DNA from: Metallyticus violacea
Lineage: Eukaryota; Arthropoda; Insecta; Mantodea; Metallyticidae
Length of the DNA: 64,000 bases
Assembly (NCBI GenBank): GCA_030762175.1
Contig: CM060831.1
Location: forward strand, 26,526,001-26,590,000
Reading direction: 5' to 3'
In this document: positions 46,000 to 57,399 of the stretch, piece by piece
Position numbering within the stretch: position 1 is the first letter of the stretch
Layout of the letters: each line of letters starts with the position of its first letter
The notes under the pieces: generated by a model
What the model was told of the DNA's origin: nothing
Seen by the model: the letters and a program-made list of their open reading frames with translations, nothing else
Database searches by the model: none
Translations under genes and position numbers: made by a program

Positions 46000-47820
46000 C
46001 TGCAGCTTCGTAAGTACAATTTTACTTAATATGTGATTTATTGATACTTTACTTAAAAACTCTTCAAAATTTGTATAAAGTTGCAGTTTTTGTGTTGATA
46101 CTTTTTGCAAATACTCACAAATTGACTATATGGAATGTAATTAATTTTGGCAGGAATACTAACTGAAGATCATTTCTATGCATACATTTACTTAAGTTAC
46201 AGTTCCCAATACCTCCACCAGTAGGCAAGGAGTTAAGCAAAAACAGACTTCTGCATTTCAAGTTCATTTGTAAATATGCATCTGTCTTCATTATTATAAT
46301 TACATTTCTCAATTGTGTTAATAGCATTAAAATTGGTAAGCCAGCACATATCTTTTGGTTCTGGAATTTTAAGTACAGGATGTTAAAAAATTTGTCATAT
46401 TTCAGGAACAGTCTCATGTTTAGTAGATTGATGAAACAATTTATGCATTTTAAGATGCAAAAATAACCTAAGAACTTGAGGAAAGATTTTTGGCACATGA
46501 TAAAATATAAGGTGTGCACTGTATGTATAGAACATCCCCTCCAACTTTATCAAAACCCTCCTGTGCACTTCTGAAATACTACATGAAAAATTTGAGGCTT
46601 AATCTAATCTACAAAAATATCATAGAACAAGTTCTTATACATTTTAGTTTCTTGTTTCTTCAGTGGTATTTTGAAGAGGAACTAAGCACAAAAACTTCTG
46701 TACAATATCCCCATTTTTATTAACAAATCTCAAAAATATAGAATGTTCAGATTAATTGGTAATATTTGTAGATTCACATATAACTAGATATTTAAGGTAA
46801 GGGAGAATCGTTTTGGTAGTATGTTGGGATATTAAGAAAGCTTTATGTAGTTAATTTGGATTACAAAATGTATGTAAACTTGTTACCATTGCCATCATTT
46901 ATATTTTCCAATTTATAACTCTCAATGTATGGAGTTGCATTTCTTTCTTACCCCATTATAATTGACACCAGGTTGAGTTAGCATCTTGCAAAGAATACAA
47001 AGAAACTCCGTAAATTGGTTTTCACTGCTGAGCATAGTTGAATTTATTGACCAGATAAGTTTTGTGAAAATAGTGAAGATATTTCGTGTACTGCAATTTC
47101 ATGTAACTTAGTCCATAATGTCTCTTTCAAGCAGAATACAGGAAGAATCCACCATAAGATAAATCTGTGTGCATGATATGCACACATTTGCAAGAGGAAA
47201 TCAACCATTCTCGATCGACCAGTATTCTACCTGTTATTCAGTGCTTATTTTGTCGGTCATTCTGTTAATATGCTCCAGCCAACTTTTTATATATCTTTTG
47301 ATTTCATCATAGATAGGTTTTATTTTTCATTCTTCTCCTATTACTTCATTCTTAATGTGATCAAAATTTGTGCAATATTTTATCTTTTTAGAAATTTAAT
47401 TTCTGATCTGTTGTAGTATCTGTTGTTTGATATCCATTGTGACAGGACATTATTAGGAATAACAGGTCACGTACTAGAATATTTTTTGTTAAGAAACACA
47501 TATTTGCTGACATTTCCCTCCTGAGTTATGCATTGGCTTTAGAAGTGCTTTTCTCGCATGAAATGTGTGCCTTAAAATCTTTGTTTTCCACTTTGTTACC
47601 TGGGACATTCAGAAAGCCTATTCATTGTTGGACATTAATATCTACAAAAATGTAACTAATGCAGCTGGCAACAATGGACCTTAAGCTATCAAAATATGCA
47701 TAATGCAAGTTTAAACTTGCATATAATTGTCGCACAGTCTGTTGAGTTCAGTCCTGTGTCAATAGCTGGTGAAAAAATCATGAATATTTCTTAAGAAAAC
47801 TTTAAATTGTACATTTTCAC
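46000..47820. other. Intergenic, no gene recognised
   Basis: AT-rich. The - strand at 46115-46519 is open for 134 codons (hydrophobic, Leu/Ile-rich) without recognisable motifs or plausible codon use; I take it as a chance frame. Confidence 0.45.
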
Positions 47821-47829
47821 ATGCTGTAA

Positions 47830-48237
47830 TCTAGGTGAAAGAGTGAAAAAATCCACCAGGACTTGGTAGCTGTTCGTGGGGATCAACTGTGTTCATTTGA
47901 TACCATTGCAAGATGATTTCGGTCATTTGAAGAAGGGCAAAAGACTTGGAAATGCAATCCACACTGTGCCCGATCTCGAGAAGCTGTGAATGAGAGAATT
48001 CAAAGAGTGAGAATTGATGGAGGAAAGAGGAAAATTGATATATTACTGTTGAAATGTTAAGTATGGAAGTGGGTATCAGTATTGGCAGCTTTTGCAGTAT
48101 ACTCCTTGAACATTTAAAGCTGCAAAAAATCTGTGCAAGATGGGTCTCATATTCTCTAGCCAATGAAAAGATGATAAGAAAGGAATGTGCAAGGAAACTG
48201 CTGTTTCCACCAAATGGTCCTAAACGTTTCACAGATA
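47830..48237 (+). mobile_element. mariner transposase N-terminal relic
   Basis: The + strand contains FEEGQKTGKCNPHCARSREA and VGISIGSFCSILLEHLKLQK then ICARWVSYSLANEKM. These match the bipartite DNA-binding domain of mariner transposases. It stops exactly where the next mariner begins (48238), which has cut it or abuts it. Confidence 0.7.
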
Positions 48238-50575
48238 TGAGAGTAGGTTCATAAGTTTTCGGCCTAACTATTTTCTAGGTATGATAAAGATAAAAACTAT
48301 ATTTCATGTTTCACTATAGTTACCCTTTTCACTATAGTTACCCTTTATTGTAAAACACTTCTCACATCTTTGAATTAACATTTCAATTCTCCTCCCCTCC
48401 CAAAAAATAGAAGTCTTGCCTGCAAAATGGGCATAAACAGCATCATTACTTTTTTGTCACACTTTAATTTCCTTCCCCGAAGGTCCTCAAGTTTTGAGAA
48501 GATGAAGCATTTACTGGGAGCTAGTTCTGGTCTGTAGAGTGAATGTTTGTTCTCCTTGAAGCCACATTTCTTCACAGCTTCCTTTGCAACAAGAGCTTTG
48601 TGCACAGGCGCATTGTCATGAAGAAGGCGCTGCAGTGGTTTTAAATAAGAATGGGGGTTAATTAAATATGTAGAATGGAGGGAGACATTTGGAAAAAGGA
48701 AATTAATTTGATTGGTTATAGGGAATCTCAGAGGTAAATGATAATTTCTTCCTCCACGACGATTGGTTTCCTCTGAGTTATATTATGCCACGGCTGTTGA
48801 AGCTCTGCTGCTGGAGGGGAAGGAGTGTATGGAGATTGATAAAATTTCTCGTTATGGGAGATGAAACACAATTTATTGTTCATAAACTATTCATATTAAA
48901 ATGTACTGCCGTTATTTCCTGGAGAAAATGTGCCACTTTCGCACTAACTATGGCGATCACTCTGACGTTAATGCACTTTGATATCTTTAAAACTCCACTA
49001 AATTCAACTAATTCTGAGACAACTTTCTACTCTTCACTGATAGTTTTCCACAAATGATATTCTTCTACTGAACCTAACTAAAACAGATAATTGAAATGCT
49101 AGTGCCTAAGCTTCCACACTGATGTAGAATCGAACGGAGAATGTCTTTTCTTCCAAGCAACTGAACTGAACGGGGAATTTAATGGAGAAAGTCCCTTGGC
49201 CGCAAAATGGCAAGACTAAATAAACATGGCAACCTGCCGGTCTCACGAAGCTATATTCAAATATGTTTTTAAAAAAATCTAGAACGTTTTCTCATTTCTT
49301 TGCTTCTCTTTCGGGTAATCTGTTCCCTCCGTTTTTTTTTTTTTTTTTTTTTTTTTTGTTTTGCTATTTTATTGGTCAGGTAGCTTAATTGCATGTCACC
49401 TACATCTCTTACGTATTAAATGGAACCGTTAGGATCTCCCTTCCAGCTTATACCATTGTCTTTTCACTCCCGTAATCGTCATATTATTTATTACGTCTTC
49501 CATGCTTTACGATTTCCTAACAGCATACAAATAAACATCTTACTCAAGGATTCTCCTTTAGAAATTTCTCCAGAAAATATTGGTTTTACTTGGATCATCT
49601 TTACAAATATTGTTAACAATAGGCAACAGCAATTCCCAGGTCAGATTTTGTGACTGGGATAGCTTTCTGCATTCTTGCAAGAAAGTAACATCACAAAAAA
49701 TAAAGAAGTCATTTAAAATTACTATAATCGCCCTAATTAAATTTGGGGGTGACAGCTCATAAACACTGTCTCAGTGCACATCACCACTCAGCTTTCCTCG
49801 CATTTTCTCTTTGATGGAAGCACGTAGTCTGTGCAGTAGGCCACCATAGTACTCCCCATTTACTGTGGTGTTCCTCTCGTTGAAGTCAACGAAGAGTATT
49901 CCATCACAGTCCCAAAAGATTGTGGCCATGATCTTGGTTGACTGAGTGGCCTTGGCGTTAAGAGGCGGTGCTTCGCCAGGTTTACGCCACTCCATTAATT
50001 CTCTTTTGGACAAGGGGTCATAGTAGAGGATCATAGTTTAATTTCCTGTAACAGTGGTTTGCAGAACTTCTCTATAGTTGCCACGGCAGACTCCAAAAAT
50101 GCCTGACAACAGATCTCGTTGCTGCTTTGGACTGAGGAAAGAAGTCTGGGCACTAACCTTATTCACGTTTAAATGTTCATGAATAATTCGAAGGATTGTT
50201 AGGTCGGTCATTGAAGGGCTCACTCCTGAAAACATTGCTCTTGTGAAAGGAGAAAATATGGAAGACCGGCGGCTCAAACTTACAGAAATAGCAGCAAGGT
50301 TGGACTTTTCTAAAACAACAGTCCTTCGAATTATCCATTAATATTTAAACATGAAGGAAATTTAAGTTTGACGAAGAGATGGATGCTTTTTATCCCCATT
50401 TTGCAGACAATACTTCTGAGTATTTTTTTTTGGGGGGGGGAGATTGAAATGTTATTTCAAAGATGTGAAAAGTGTATTGCAATAAAGGATAACTATATTG
50501 AAAACTGAAATATAGTTTTTGTCTTTTGTCATACCTAGAACATGGTTAGGCCGGAAACTTATGGACCTACCCTTG
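48238..50575 (-). mobile_element. mariner transposon with ~150-bp terminal inverted repeats and an internal insertion
   Basis: TA dinucleotides at 48236-48237 and 50576-50577 flank it. Termini match as inverted repeats for about 150 bp (GTAGGTTCATAAGTTTTCGG left; GTAGGTCCATAAGTTTCCGG reversed right). The - strand transposase reads LTILRIIHEHLNVNKVSA, SPKQQRDLLSGIF, ILYYDPLSKRELMEWRKPGE, IMATIFWDCDGILFVDFNER, NTTVNGEYYGGLLHRLRASI up to about 49774. It resumes at about 48640 with LLHDNAPVHKALVAKEAVKK. The missing join is filled by ~1.1 kb of foreign sequence. Frameshifts make it inactive; the W-D and D-N-A catalytic boxes remain. Confidence 0.88.
48645..49772. mobile_element. ~1.1-kb insertion inside the mariner
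   Basis: It separates two parts of the transposase that are adjacent in the family. It contains a poly(T) run of about 28 (49331-49358), and no coding motif I recognise. Insertion type unknown; exact ends were not resolved. Confidence 0.55.
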
Positions 50576-50579
50576 TATA

Positions 50580-51970
50580 TTTCATTGTCTGGGCTCATTT
50601 TTAGTTATCTATAAAACGATGGCAATTTTTCTTTCTTATTTTTAAAAATAAAATCCGTATTCCTCCAATATTAATCTCACTTCCCTCAACACTCGCTAGT
50701 AAAATTATCAATTAAAACCATCATTATAAAATCTGATTTCCTATAGTCACGTACGCTAATATTAACCTTTTCTTTCTGATATTTCAAACGTACTTTTAAA
50801 ATGTCTTCCTCAGGCAATAGCTGGACTCGAAAAGAATATTTAAATATTATTTCCGCTACCATTCCTCTAGCACTTTCCTTTCCCAATTCTTAATAGAACT
50901 TTAGCAATAGCGCTGATCTGAGTAAATCCGGAAATTAAATTTTATCGCACACTTATTTGTAAAATATTGTTTTATGCAACTGATTATTGACTAGGAAGTT
51001 TGACTTTGCTGGATGCCAGCGGTACACAACGCCGGGCCAACCTAAAGATGTGCTCCCGCATCTCTTCATTTCTAAGTGGCGGAGAACAACCTGCATCATC
51101 ATCACATAACAATAAAATCCTTTGCTGTTGTACTTTGGGGGCATAGTATAACTCGGACTTGGCCCGTCCTGCCTACACCTTGTGTAAAGCATAAGACAAT
51201 ATCTACTGTAATGTCGTCATATCAATGGAAAGTGAAGAAGGGGGGATCTAGCAAAACAGCGTTTATTCAAAAACTTACAACCCTACATTTTTCTCTAATT
51301 CATATTTCATATTACACACAGCTTTAGGGGCTAATGCATAAAATATTACATTTACTACATACAATCTTACTCATTAACAGAGCACTCAGAAACTGTCACA
51401 TTTCAGAAGGAAGATCATTTTTTGAATCAGGCATTTTCATTCGAATTTATTGTCTTGCTTATTATAAGAATGGTCATTGTACCAAACATTAATACGCCAT
51501 ATTAAATTATCTATGCATCAAGTAGACTTTCGGAGTGCTAAAATATAGTTCGCTTCCCATACGAATGCATCTTTCCCGTACTCGATTCGAAATTTCACTT
51601 GAACGGAAAAGTATCATTTTCTGTACTAGACACGAAAATAACTAATGAAATACATTTCCACATCATCAATCTCCCACTTCATATATCAATCGAGCTTCTA
51701 CCAAGACACAATAAATCCTTCCAAACCCCCGCACTCATTACCAGTGCCATTTATAAACATCTTACAGCTCTCTTAGCCAATATTCCCTTTGTTATTGCCA
51801 TTTTCAATCTTTTCCCATCCACCCACCGGTTGGATTGGTTTGAGTTGTTATTTGCTTATTTATTTATTCTGGCAGAATTAAGGTAATTAGGCATTTTCTT
51901 CGGCTCTGCCAACCTAATAATAATTACATTCTAAGTTTCAGTGACAGTTCCAAATTATAACAAACAGTAA
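50580..51970. other. Intergenic, no gene recognised; possible LINE remains on the - strand
   Basis: The - strand at 50686-50886 has a 66-codon charged open frame (ARGMVAEIIFKYSFRVQLL...), and 51600-51870 has another broken stretch. They have the look of degraded retroelement protein but no diagnostic motif. Confidence 0.35.
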
Positions 51971-51977
51971 AAAGGAC

Positions 51978-52545
51978 AGGTATACCCCCTCTCCCCATAA
52001 TCTGATAATTTTCTAAAAGTATTTTTCCTATTTGATTTAAGTGGAATATGCCGAGTTTTATTATGAAAAAACATTGACGCAGCTAGAGCAACTTTTAAAT
52101 TTTGAGGTGCAGGCAAACCCCTCTCATAATGCCCCGATTTCCCCTATTTTCAGAAATGATTTTTCTTGTTCTATTTAAATGGCATACACAGAGTTTCGTT
52201 GCGAAAAATCATATATTGCCACCAGAGCGATTTTTAGATTTTGGGTTTCAGGTAAAACCCTCTCCTAATAGTCCGATATCACTGATTTTCAAAAACTTTT
52301 TCTTACTTTATTTCAATAGCATCGAGTTTCTTTTAAAAACGCTGAAAATTGCAGCCGCTAGAGTGATTTTTATTTTGCTTTAACCCACAAAAGTTTTAGT
52401 TATATCCCCACCCCGAGTGGCCAGATTGCCATGATTTTTGAAAAATATGTTTGTCAATTTATTTTCAAGATTTTATTGAGTTTCGTTGAGATAAAGCGAA
52501 AATGTCGGCCGCTAGAGCGATTTTTCATTTTTTTAAAAAAAATTC
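51978..52545. repeat. Tandem array, about 140-bp period, four diverged units
   Basis: The landmark C(T/C)AGAG(C/T)(G/A)A-TTTT recurs with AGAG at 52085, 52224, 52360 and 52514 (spacing 139, 136, 154). A second landmark GAGTTTCGTTG recurs near 52054, 52193, 52324 and 52479. Units are strongly diverged from each other. Confidence 0.8.
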
Positions 52546-52550
52546 GCTAT

Positions 52551-52675
52551 GTGTGTGTGTGTGTGTCTTATGATCGATGCAGGTTTGGATAGATAAGTAA
52601 AAACCTTTCCATTGGCACAACCACAATAGCCTACATTCCTTCAGAATTCGCTAAAAGAAGAAGAAGAAGAAGAAA
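52551..52675. repeat. (TG)n and (GAA)n microsatellites
   Basis: A GTGTGTGTGTGTGTGTG run ends about 52567 and an (AGA)n run lies at about 52654-52673, just after the tandem array. Confidence 0.9.
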
Positions 52676-52679
52676 AAAT

Positions 52680-53340
52680 AGATGTTTTGTAGGTACGGCT
52701 GCAATAGCTTCATTTCTTCGGGATTTGCTAATAACGCTGACAATACCATGAAGTAGATTGGAAGATTTATAACAATAAGGATAATATAAAAGAATTGCAG
52801 ATGGATAATGCAAATAAATGTACTGTAACACAAGGATAAGGTAATATGTTGTTTCTAATCACATTAAACAATATCTAAAGAAATGCTCCTACTTGTGGCA
52901 TTGTATTCCAAAGAGGGTCAACGGTTACGGTAAAAGAGGATGAGCAGCCCACATTTTATGTAATTACATATTTTTATGTTGCATATTTATGCACGAATAA
53001 AACCCAATGTTGACGAGATAAACATGTACGAATGTTGCCCATGAATTTTATTTTATATTTTATTTTACATATTTGGTATAAAATTACACGAATCACACCG
53101 TATTACATGTTTTAACATTACTGCAGAATTATTACAACATTTTCCGTTTATTTTGCCCTTCTATTGAATTATCCAATATCGTAGCAAGGAAGGAAAACTA
53201 TTTTGAACGCTATTGTACTACTCATACTAGTTCCATGCTGCCAACATGATTCGCTTCAAACGTTTTCCTTTCTTGCTCTGAAAATGCATTAGAATTCGTA
53301 GCAGTCAGTTGTGAACCAGTCGCGTCTTCATTATCGACCA
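52680..53340. other. Intergenic, no gene recognised
   Basis: AT-rich without identifiable motifs. Confidence 0.5.
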
Positions 53341-53344
53341 AGCT

Positions 53345-54745
53345 GAAAGCATGGTGGTGCTTTCACAACAGACGGTAAAACATTTCTGTGCCAAATTTAC
53401 GATAATCATATCGGGTGTAGGAGGAAATATCAAATTGAACATTTACGGAGCAATCTTTATTTGAAAGAAACAGGCACTATTTACATAATTGCAGGGGCAA
53501 CCTACATCATTACAAAATGACAATGGTTGCAGCGAACATATCTTTTAAATATTTCTTAGAGAAAAACTGCATTCGCAACATTCTGGACGGATCAGCTCTC
53601 AGGATTCTTGTTAGAACAAATCATTGCTGACATAAAGATTCATACTGGATTTATGTCGATGAGACGACAGATACTTCAGGCAATTTCATGGCGAACCTAA
53701 TTGTGGGCAAGTTGAGGCTGCATTCAAATTCTTATAAATCTTTAGGGCCAATAATAGTTCAACAATTGCAAGAAACTTTAATAATAGACTTAAGGCGTTA
53801 AAAAAGGGTCCTATTGTACATAGATGCAGCTGCATATACTATTTGAAAGCAGGGAAATCGCTTACTGTATTTTATCCAACTTAGCAGGCTCATGCATTGC
53901 AACGGAGTGACAGAGACAGCCAGAAATAAATTCCAGGAAGTAAATATACCGATATCAGCAACGAAAAAGGTACAAGCATTTGTTTTAAGGAAGGAAACGT
54001 TCCAGGCCTAATTTTAGGGTACCTCCCCGGCAAATGCCATTTACGAGGACGGAAGAAAACCTGGAAAAAAACCTCAGTCAGGGAGGGCGGTCCTGACGGA
54101 TTCGAACCCTAGACCTCCCGCTTACAAGTCCGCGCCTTAACGACCTCGGCCATCCATTGCAGTCAACAGCTACATGAAATACCTCTGCCTCCGAAACATG
54201 TGATCACATTGTGGGCAACTTGGATTAAAGCTGTGATTTTCTACAGTAAGCACTTTGAAGCTGTTAAGTCAGTGAGCGAATCCTCGTCGACGTTCAACAG
54301 TTCTTTGCTCAGTTCAATTTATACGTCGAAAGCCACTTCAGTTGACTTCCCGACAGTATCAAGAAAGTGGCACCTCAGAAGGCCAGTGTTGTACCAGGTG
54401 AAGTGGGTGGTGTAGTTTCCACTAAACTGAGTAAGACTCAACTCTTCTTACTTTGTCTCCATTATTTAATAGTAAAGCTGTAGAACCTCCTGAGAATGTT
54501 ATTGCGAGCACAATACCTCTGTATAAGTACGCAGCGGTGACTTCTTGAGATGTGGAGGTTCTTTCTCTGCATATGTTGTTAGACAGAAGATCGTGCACGA
54601 CAAGACATTTTGAAAAGTATATTACTATTAATTGTGTATCTCCTTCTAATGTAATTGAAAAGCTTAAATGGAAGACACTTGTCTTTCAGTATTTTTGCAT
54701 TCATTCAGGTGTTGTAAAATTAATTGTAATGTAATATTGTAGCAG
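53345..54745 (+). mobile_element. hAT-like transposase relic interrupted by a SINE
   Basis: Frame-corrected + strand: FCQIYDNHIGCRRKYQIEHL (zinc-finger-like start), FVDETTD-type text at about 53640-53680. After the SINE: LWATWIKAVIFYSKHFEAVK, then VPGEVGGVVSTKLSK and VTS-DVEVLSL with RRSLTPENMEK-like decay. This pattern recalls insect hAT-type transposases with a C-terminal dimerisation region. Family placement is by recollection of motifs. Confidence 0.55.
53983..54160 (-). mobile_element. SINE family A, head and body only (3'-truncated)
   Basis: On the - strand the A box (TGGCCGAGGTCGTTAAGG), B box (GGTTCGAATCC) and body up to CCTTCCTTAAA are present. The CTCAGTAGT tail and poly(A) are missing. 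It interrupts the hAT-like relic. Confidence 0.88.
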
Positions 54746-54899
54746 AAGTGAAATGATTAATATGGACTAGCTGTAACATTCTATTTTCTAGAAAAGAAAT
54801 TAAAAGTTTGATTTTACATATAATGCGTATTATACATTTAACCATATTTTACTACATATTTATGTATAGATTTCCCAAATTGATATTATTTATCTTGTT

Positions 54900-55160
54900 T
54901 AGTGCCCTATACATTTAAGATGCTTATTAATTGTATCATTTTTCCCGTCATGGCTGGGAGAGGGGGTTACACAAAATATGAGTAAAGTGACGCAAGTGCA
55001 ATGGTAACAATGAAATGGCGACAATGTTAGGAACAAGGAGAACATTTCTGTACTTTAGCCTTGATCAAGCGCTGGACGCTTGTGCTTGTGCCCCAATGGG
55101 GGTACCTCCGGGACGAAGGGATTAGGTGACGGAAACACTGGGGGGCCAGAATCCAGGGGC
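54900..55160. other. Unassigned GC-richer sequence before SINE B2
   Basis: Contains short G runs and CpGs but no open frame with motifs. May be part of an older repeat split by the SINE. Confidence 0.3.
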
Positions 55161-55168
55161 GTTCAGGC

Positions 55169-55489
55169 AGGTCAGTCCTGGTGGTTTAGTGGTAAACCAT
55201 ACTTGCCTCCTAAACCCAAGATCGCGGGTTCGATCCCTACCAGGACCGATGGATATTTTCGGACGTAAAATCCTAAGTATGGCTTCCTTCGGAAGGGAAG
55301 TAAAGTCGTGGGTCCCGTGTCGTACATTTACGGTACTATGAAGAACCTCAAGCATGAAAAAAGAGGCCTCTGAGCAAAATTTGTCGGTCGTTTCACGCTC
55401 TAAATTGAATGGAACGCTGATGACCTGAGATGTTAAAGGGCGTCCTTAAATAAATAAATAAAAATAAATAAATAAATAAATAAAAAAAA
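55169..55489 (+). mobile_element. SINE family B (tRNA-Gly-like), full-length
   Basis: Head with A box GTGGTTTAGTGGTAAACCAT and B box GGGTTCGATCCC. The body matches 36916-37219 (AAGTATGGCTTCC, GGAAGGGAAGTAAAGTCGTG, TGAGCAAAATTTGTCGG). It ends in an (AAAT)n tail. Flanks GTTCAGGC and GTTGAGGC are a likely imperfect target duplication. It keeps the boxes better than the other copies, so it is probably the youngest here. Confidence 0.93.
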
Positions 55490-55559
55490 GTTGAGGCTCG
55501 GACAGATTTACAGATAGCTGGCGGAGTCCCTCAGAAGAGCCGCTTCAATACCAGACGCC

Positions 55560-55775
55560 GGGGCAGAAATCTTTCCAAAGTGCAAGCTACTGTCATCTCT
55601 CTTTGGCATGTTCGACCCTGTAACAGAACCAATGGCATGGTGGGAGATGGGAGAGAGGAAAGTGAAGATACCTCATTCGCTTAAGTCATCAGAGGAAGCC
55701 ACGAAAAAAACCCATTGTGAGGATGCCTGGCACCAAAGGATTTGAACTCATAGCCGCTCGTTCACACTTTTCTAC
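55560..55775 (-). mobile_element. Possible older tRNA-derived SINE
   Basis: On the - strand a B-box-like AGTTCAAATCC is followed by GTGCC and a body with TCCTCTGATGACTTAAG and CTCTCCCATCTCCC. The A box is unclear. Confidence 0.35.
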
Positions 55776-55921
55776 ACCCAACTTAACTCTCAAATAAGTA
55801 AATTGATTGAGAATCTGATATAAATAGTAAATATGATAATTGGATGCAGAAATTACGAAAATATGGAGCCAGAACGGGTAGATGGCCTGAACCAGCGTTT
55901 CTCAGGCTATTTGCATTAATT

Positions 55922-56189
55922 TTTTTTAATAGTGTTTAACGCCTGTTTTTACTACTGAGGCACCACACTGATGATACATGACATGAAATGATATATTGTG
56001 CAAGATATTTTTTTAGGGAAGGAACAGTTCCAGGCCTAAGTTTAAGGTATCGCCCCGGCATTTGCCAGTTATGAGGGCTGAGGAAAACCTGGAAAAAGCC
56101 CCAGTCTGGGAGGACGGTCCTGACGGAATTCGAACCCCAGACCTCCCACTTAGGAGTCCGCACCATAACGACCTCGGCCACCCGTGTCG
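55922..56189 (-). mobile_element. SINE family A, full-length with internal deletion
   Basis: The - strand has A box TGGCCGAGGTCGTTATGG, B box GGTTCGAATTCC, body and tail (GTGCCTCAGTAGTAAAAACA, GGCGTTAAACACTATT). About 15 bases (TCCACCGCCTGTG region) are missing before the tail. Flanks GCATTAATTT and GGATTAAATT may be a decayed target duplication. Confidence 0.9.
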
Positions 56190-56199
56190 GGATTAAATT

Positions 56200-57395
56200 A
56201 CTTTGATGAATTTTTTTTTATATGTAAAGGTTCTACGAAACACATTACTTTTGCCATGTTCGTAAGAAAATTTATGACTCACATTTGGAGTCATGGTATA
56301 GTGCGATTTATTTAAAACACATTAATTAGAATTTTATTCATTTGTATCTTGATGAATAGTTCGAAAAAAATTAATAATAGAAAGATTGCAAAAATTGTTT
56401 GTTATAATGTGGTTTAAAACTGTTTATTTTTGCGAATATGTTATAATAATTTCTACATTATTAGTTTAAAAATAAGAAAACAAATATGCAATAGATGCAT
56501 GCTTCAAGAAGTTTCCAAATACAATAAGCAGGTTCAGCGAGGGAGAAAAGTTCATAACGAAAATTCTTTTTCTTTGATACAGAACGATCCGCATTTCATT
56601 TCAATTTATCTTTCTCGGACTAATGCTCCTTTTTATGAAATCAAGTTTTGTTTAGATTCTAGAGGATCATAGTGAGAGAGACGATGATCTAAAACATGTG
56701 TGATGATGAGGCCCGGATTTTGGTGACATGCCATTTATTTTTCCGTGCGTGTTAGGTATGCATTGCTCTTAAGGACTAACATCCCGAATATTGTAAACAT
56801 TTAAATTTTATTTTTCATGTTTCGACATATTTTTTCAAGTTTTTAGGCACCTTTGTCAGGTTTTAATTTTTGGTAGTATTTTTCGCGTTTTAAGTTATTT
56901 TCTAGTCAACTTTTGAAATTATTATGTTAATAATGATAAAAATGTAGTCGTTAAGTTTTTTCTAGTTTTATAATCTCTGTCAACAATATCAACGTAATGC
57001 ATAACCAGAATAACGAAGGAAAATACTGGGAAAGGTGTTGGTGAGAATGATGCTGATATTCTGGAGAAAAAGAAAATTACATCTTTGGATCCATTTTTGC
57101 ACTGGTGTATGAAGAAGCAGATTTTTTGTTTTGTTTTTATTTTTACGAGAAGGGATGGAAACAATATGGAACGAGATACAAAAATACGCCTTCCTTTCAT
57201 TTTCTTTGTGTTTCTTCCGTTCTTTGTCCTCTTGTTTTCTTTTCGTTTCTTTCGTTTTCTATCTCTTATAAAACAACATTATTCGTTCTTCTTCTGTTTC
57301 CAAACAAACGAAAGTGTATTATCGTTATTCGCTCTTTTCTGTTTTCTGAATCTGGCGTGCGTCTTGTTTTGGCTTTTCCAGTGCATTTTCAATGC
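56200..57395. other. Intergenic region upstream of slo
   Basis: AT-rich to about 57050, then a pyrimidine-rich zone (57125-57300, repeated TTTTCTTT/TTTCGTTT) that leads into the CpG-rich slo leader. No other gene recognised. Confidence 0.5.
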
Positions 57396-57399
57396 ATTT

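Noticed and set aside
46115..46519. 134-codon open frame on the - strand
   Set aside because: The translation is Leu/Ile/Asn-rich with no motif and lies in AT-rich DNA where long chance frames are expected; no splice or start context supports it.
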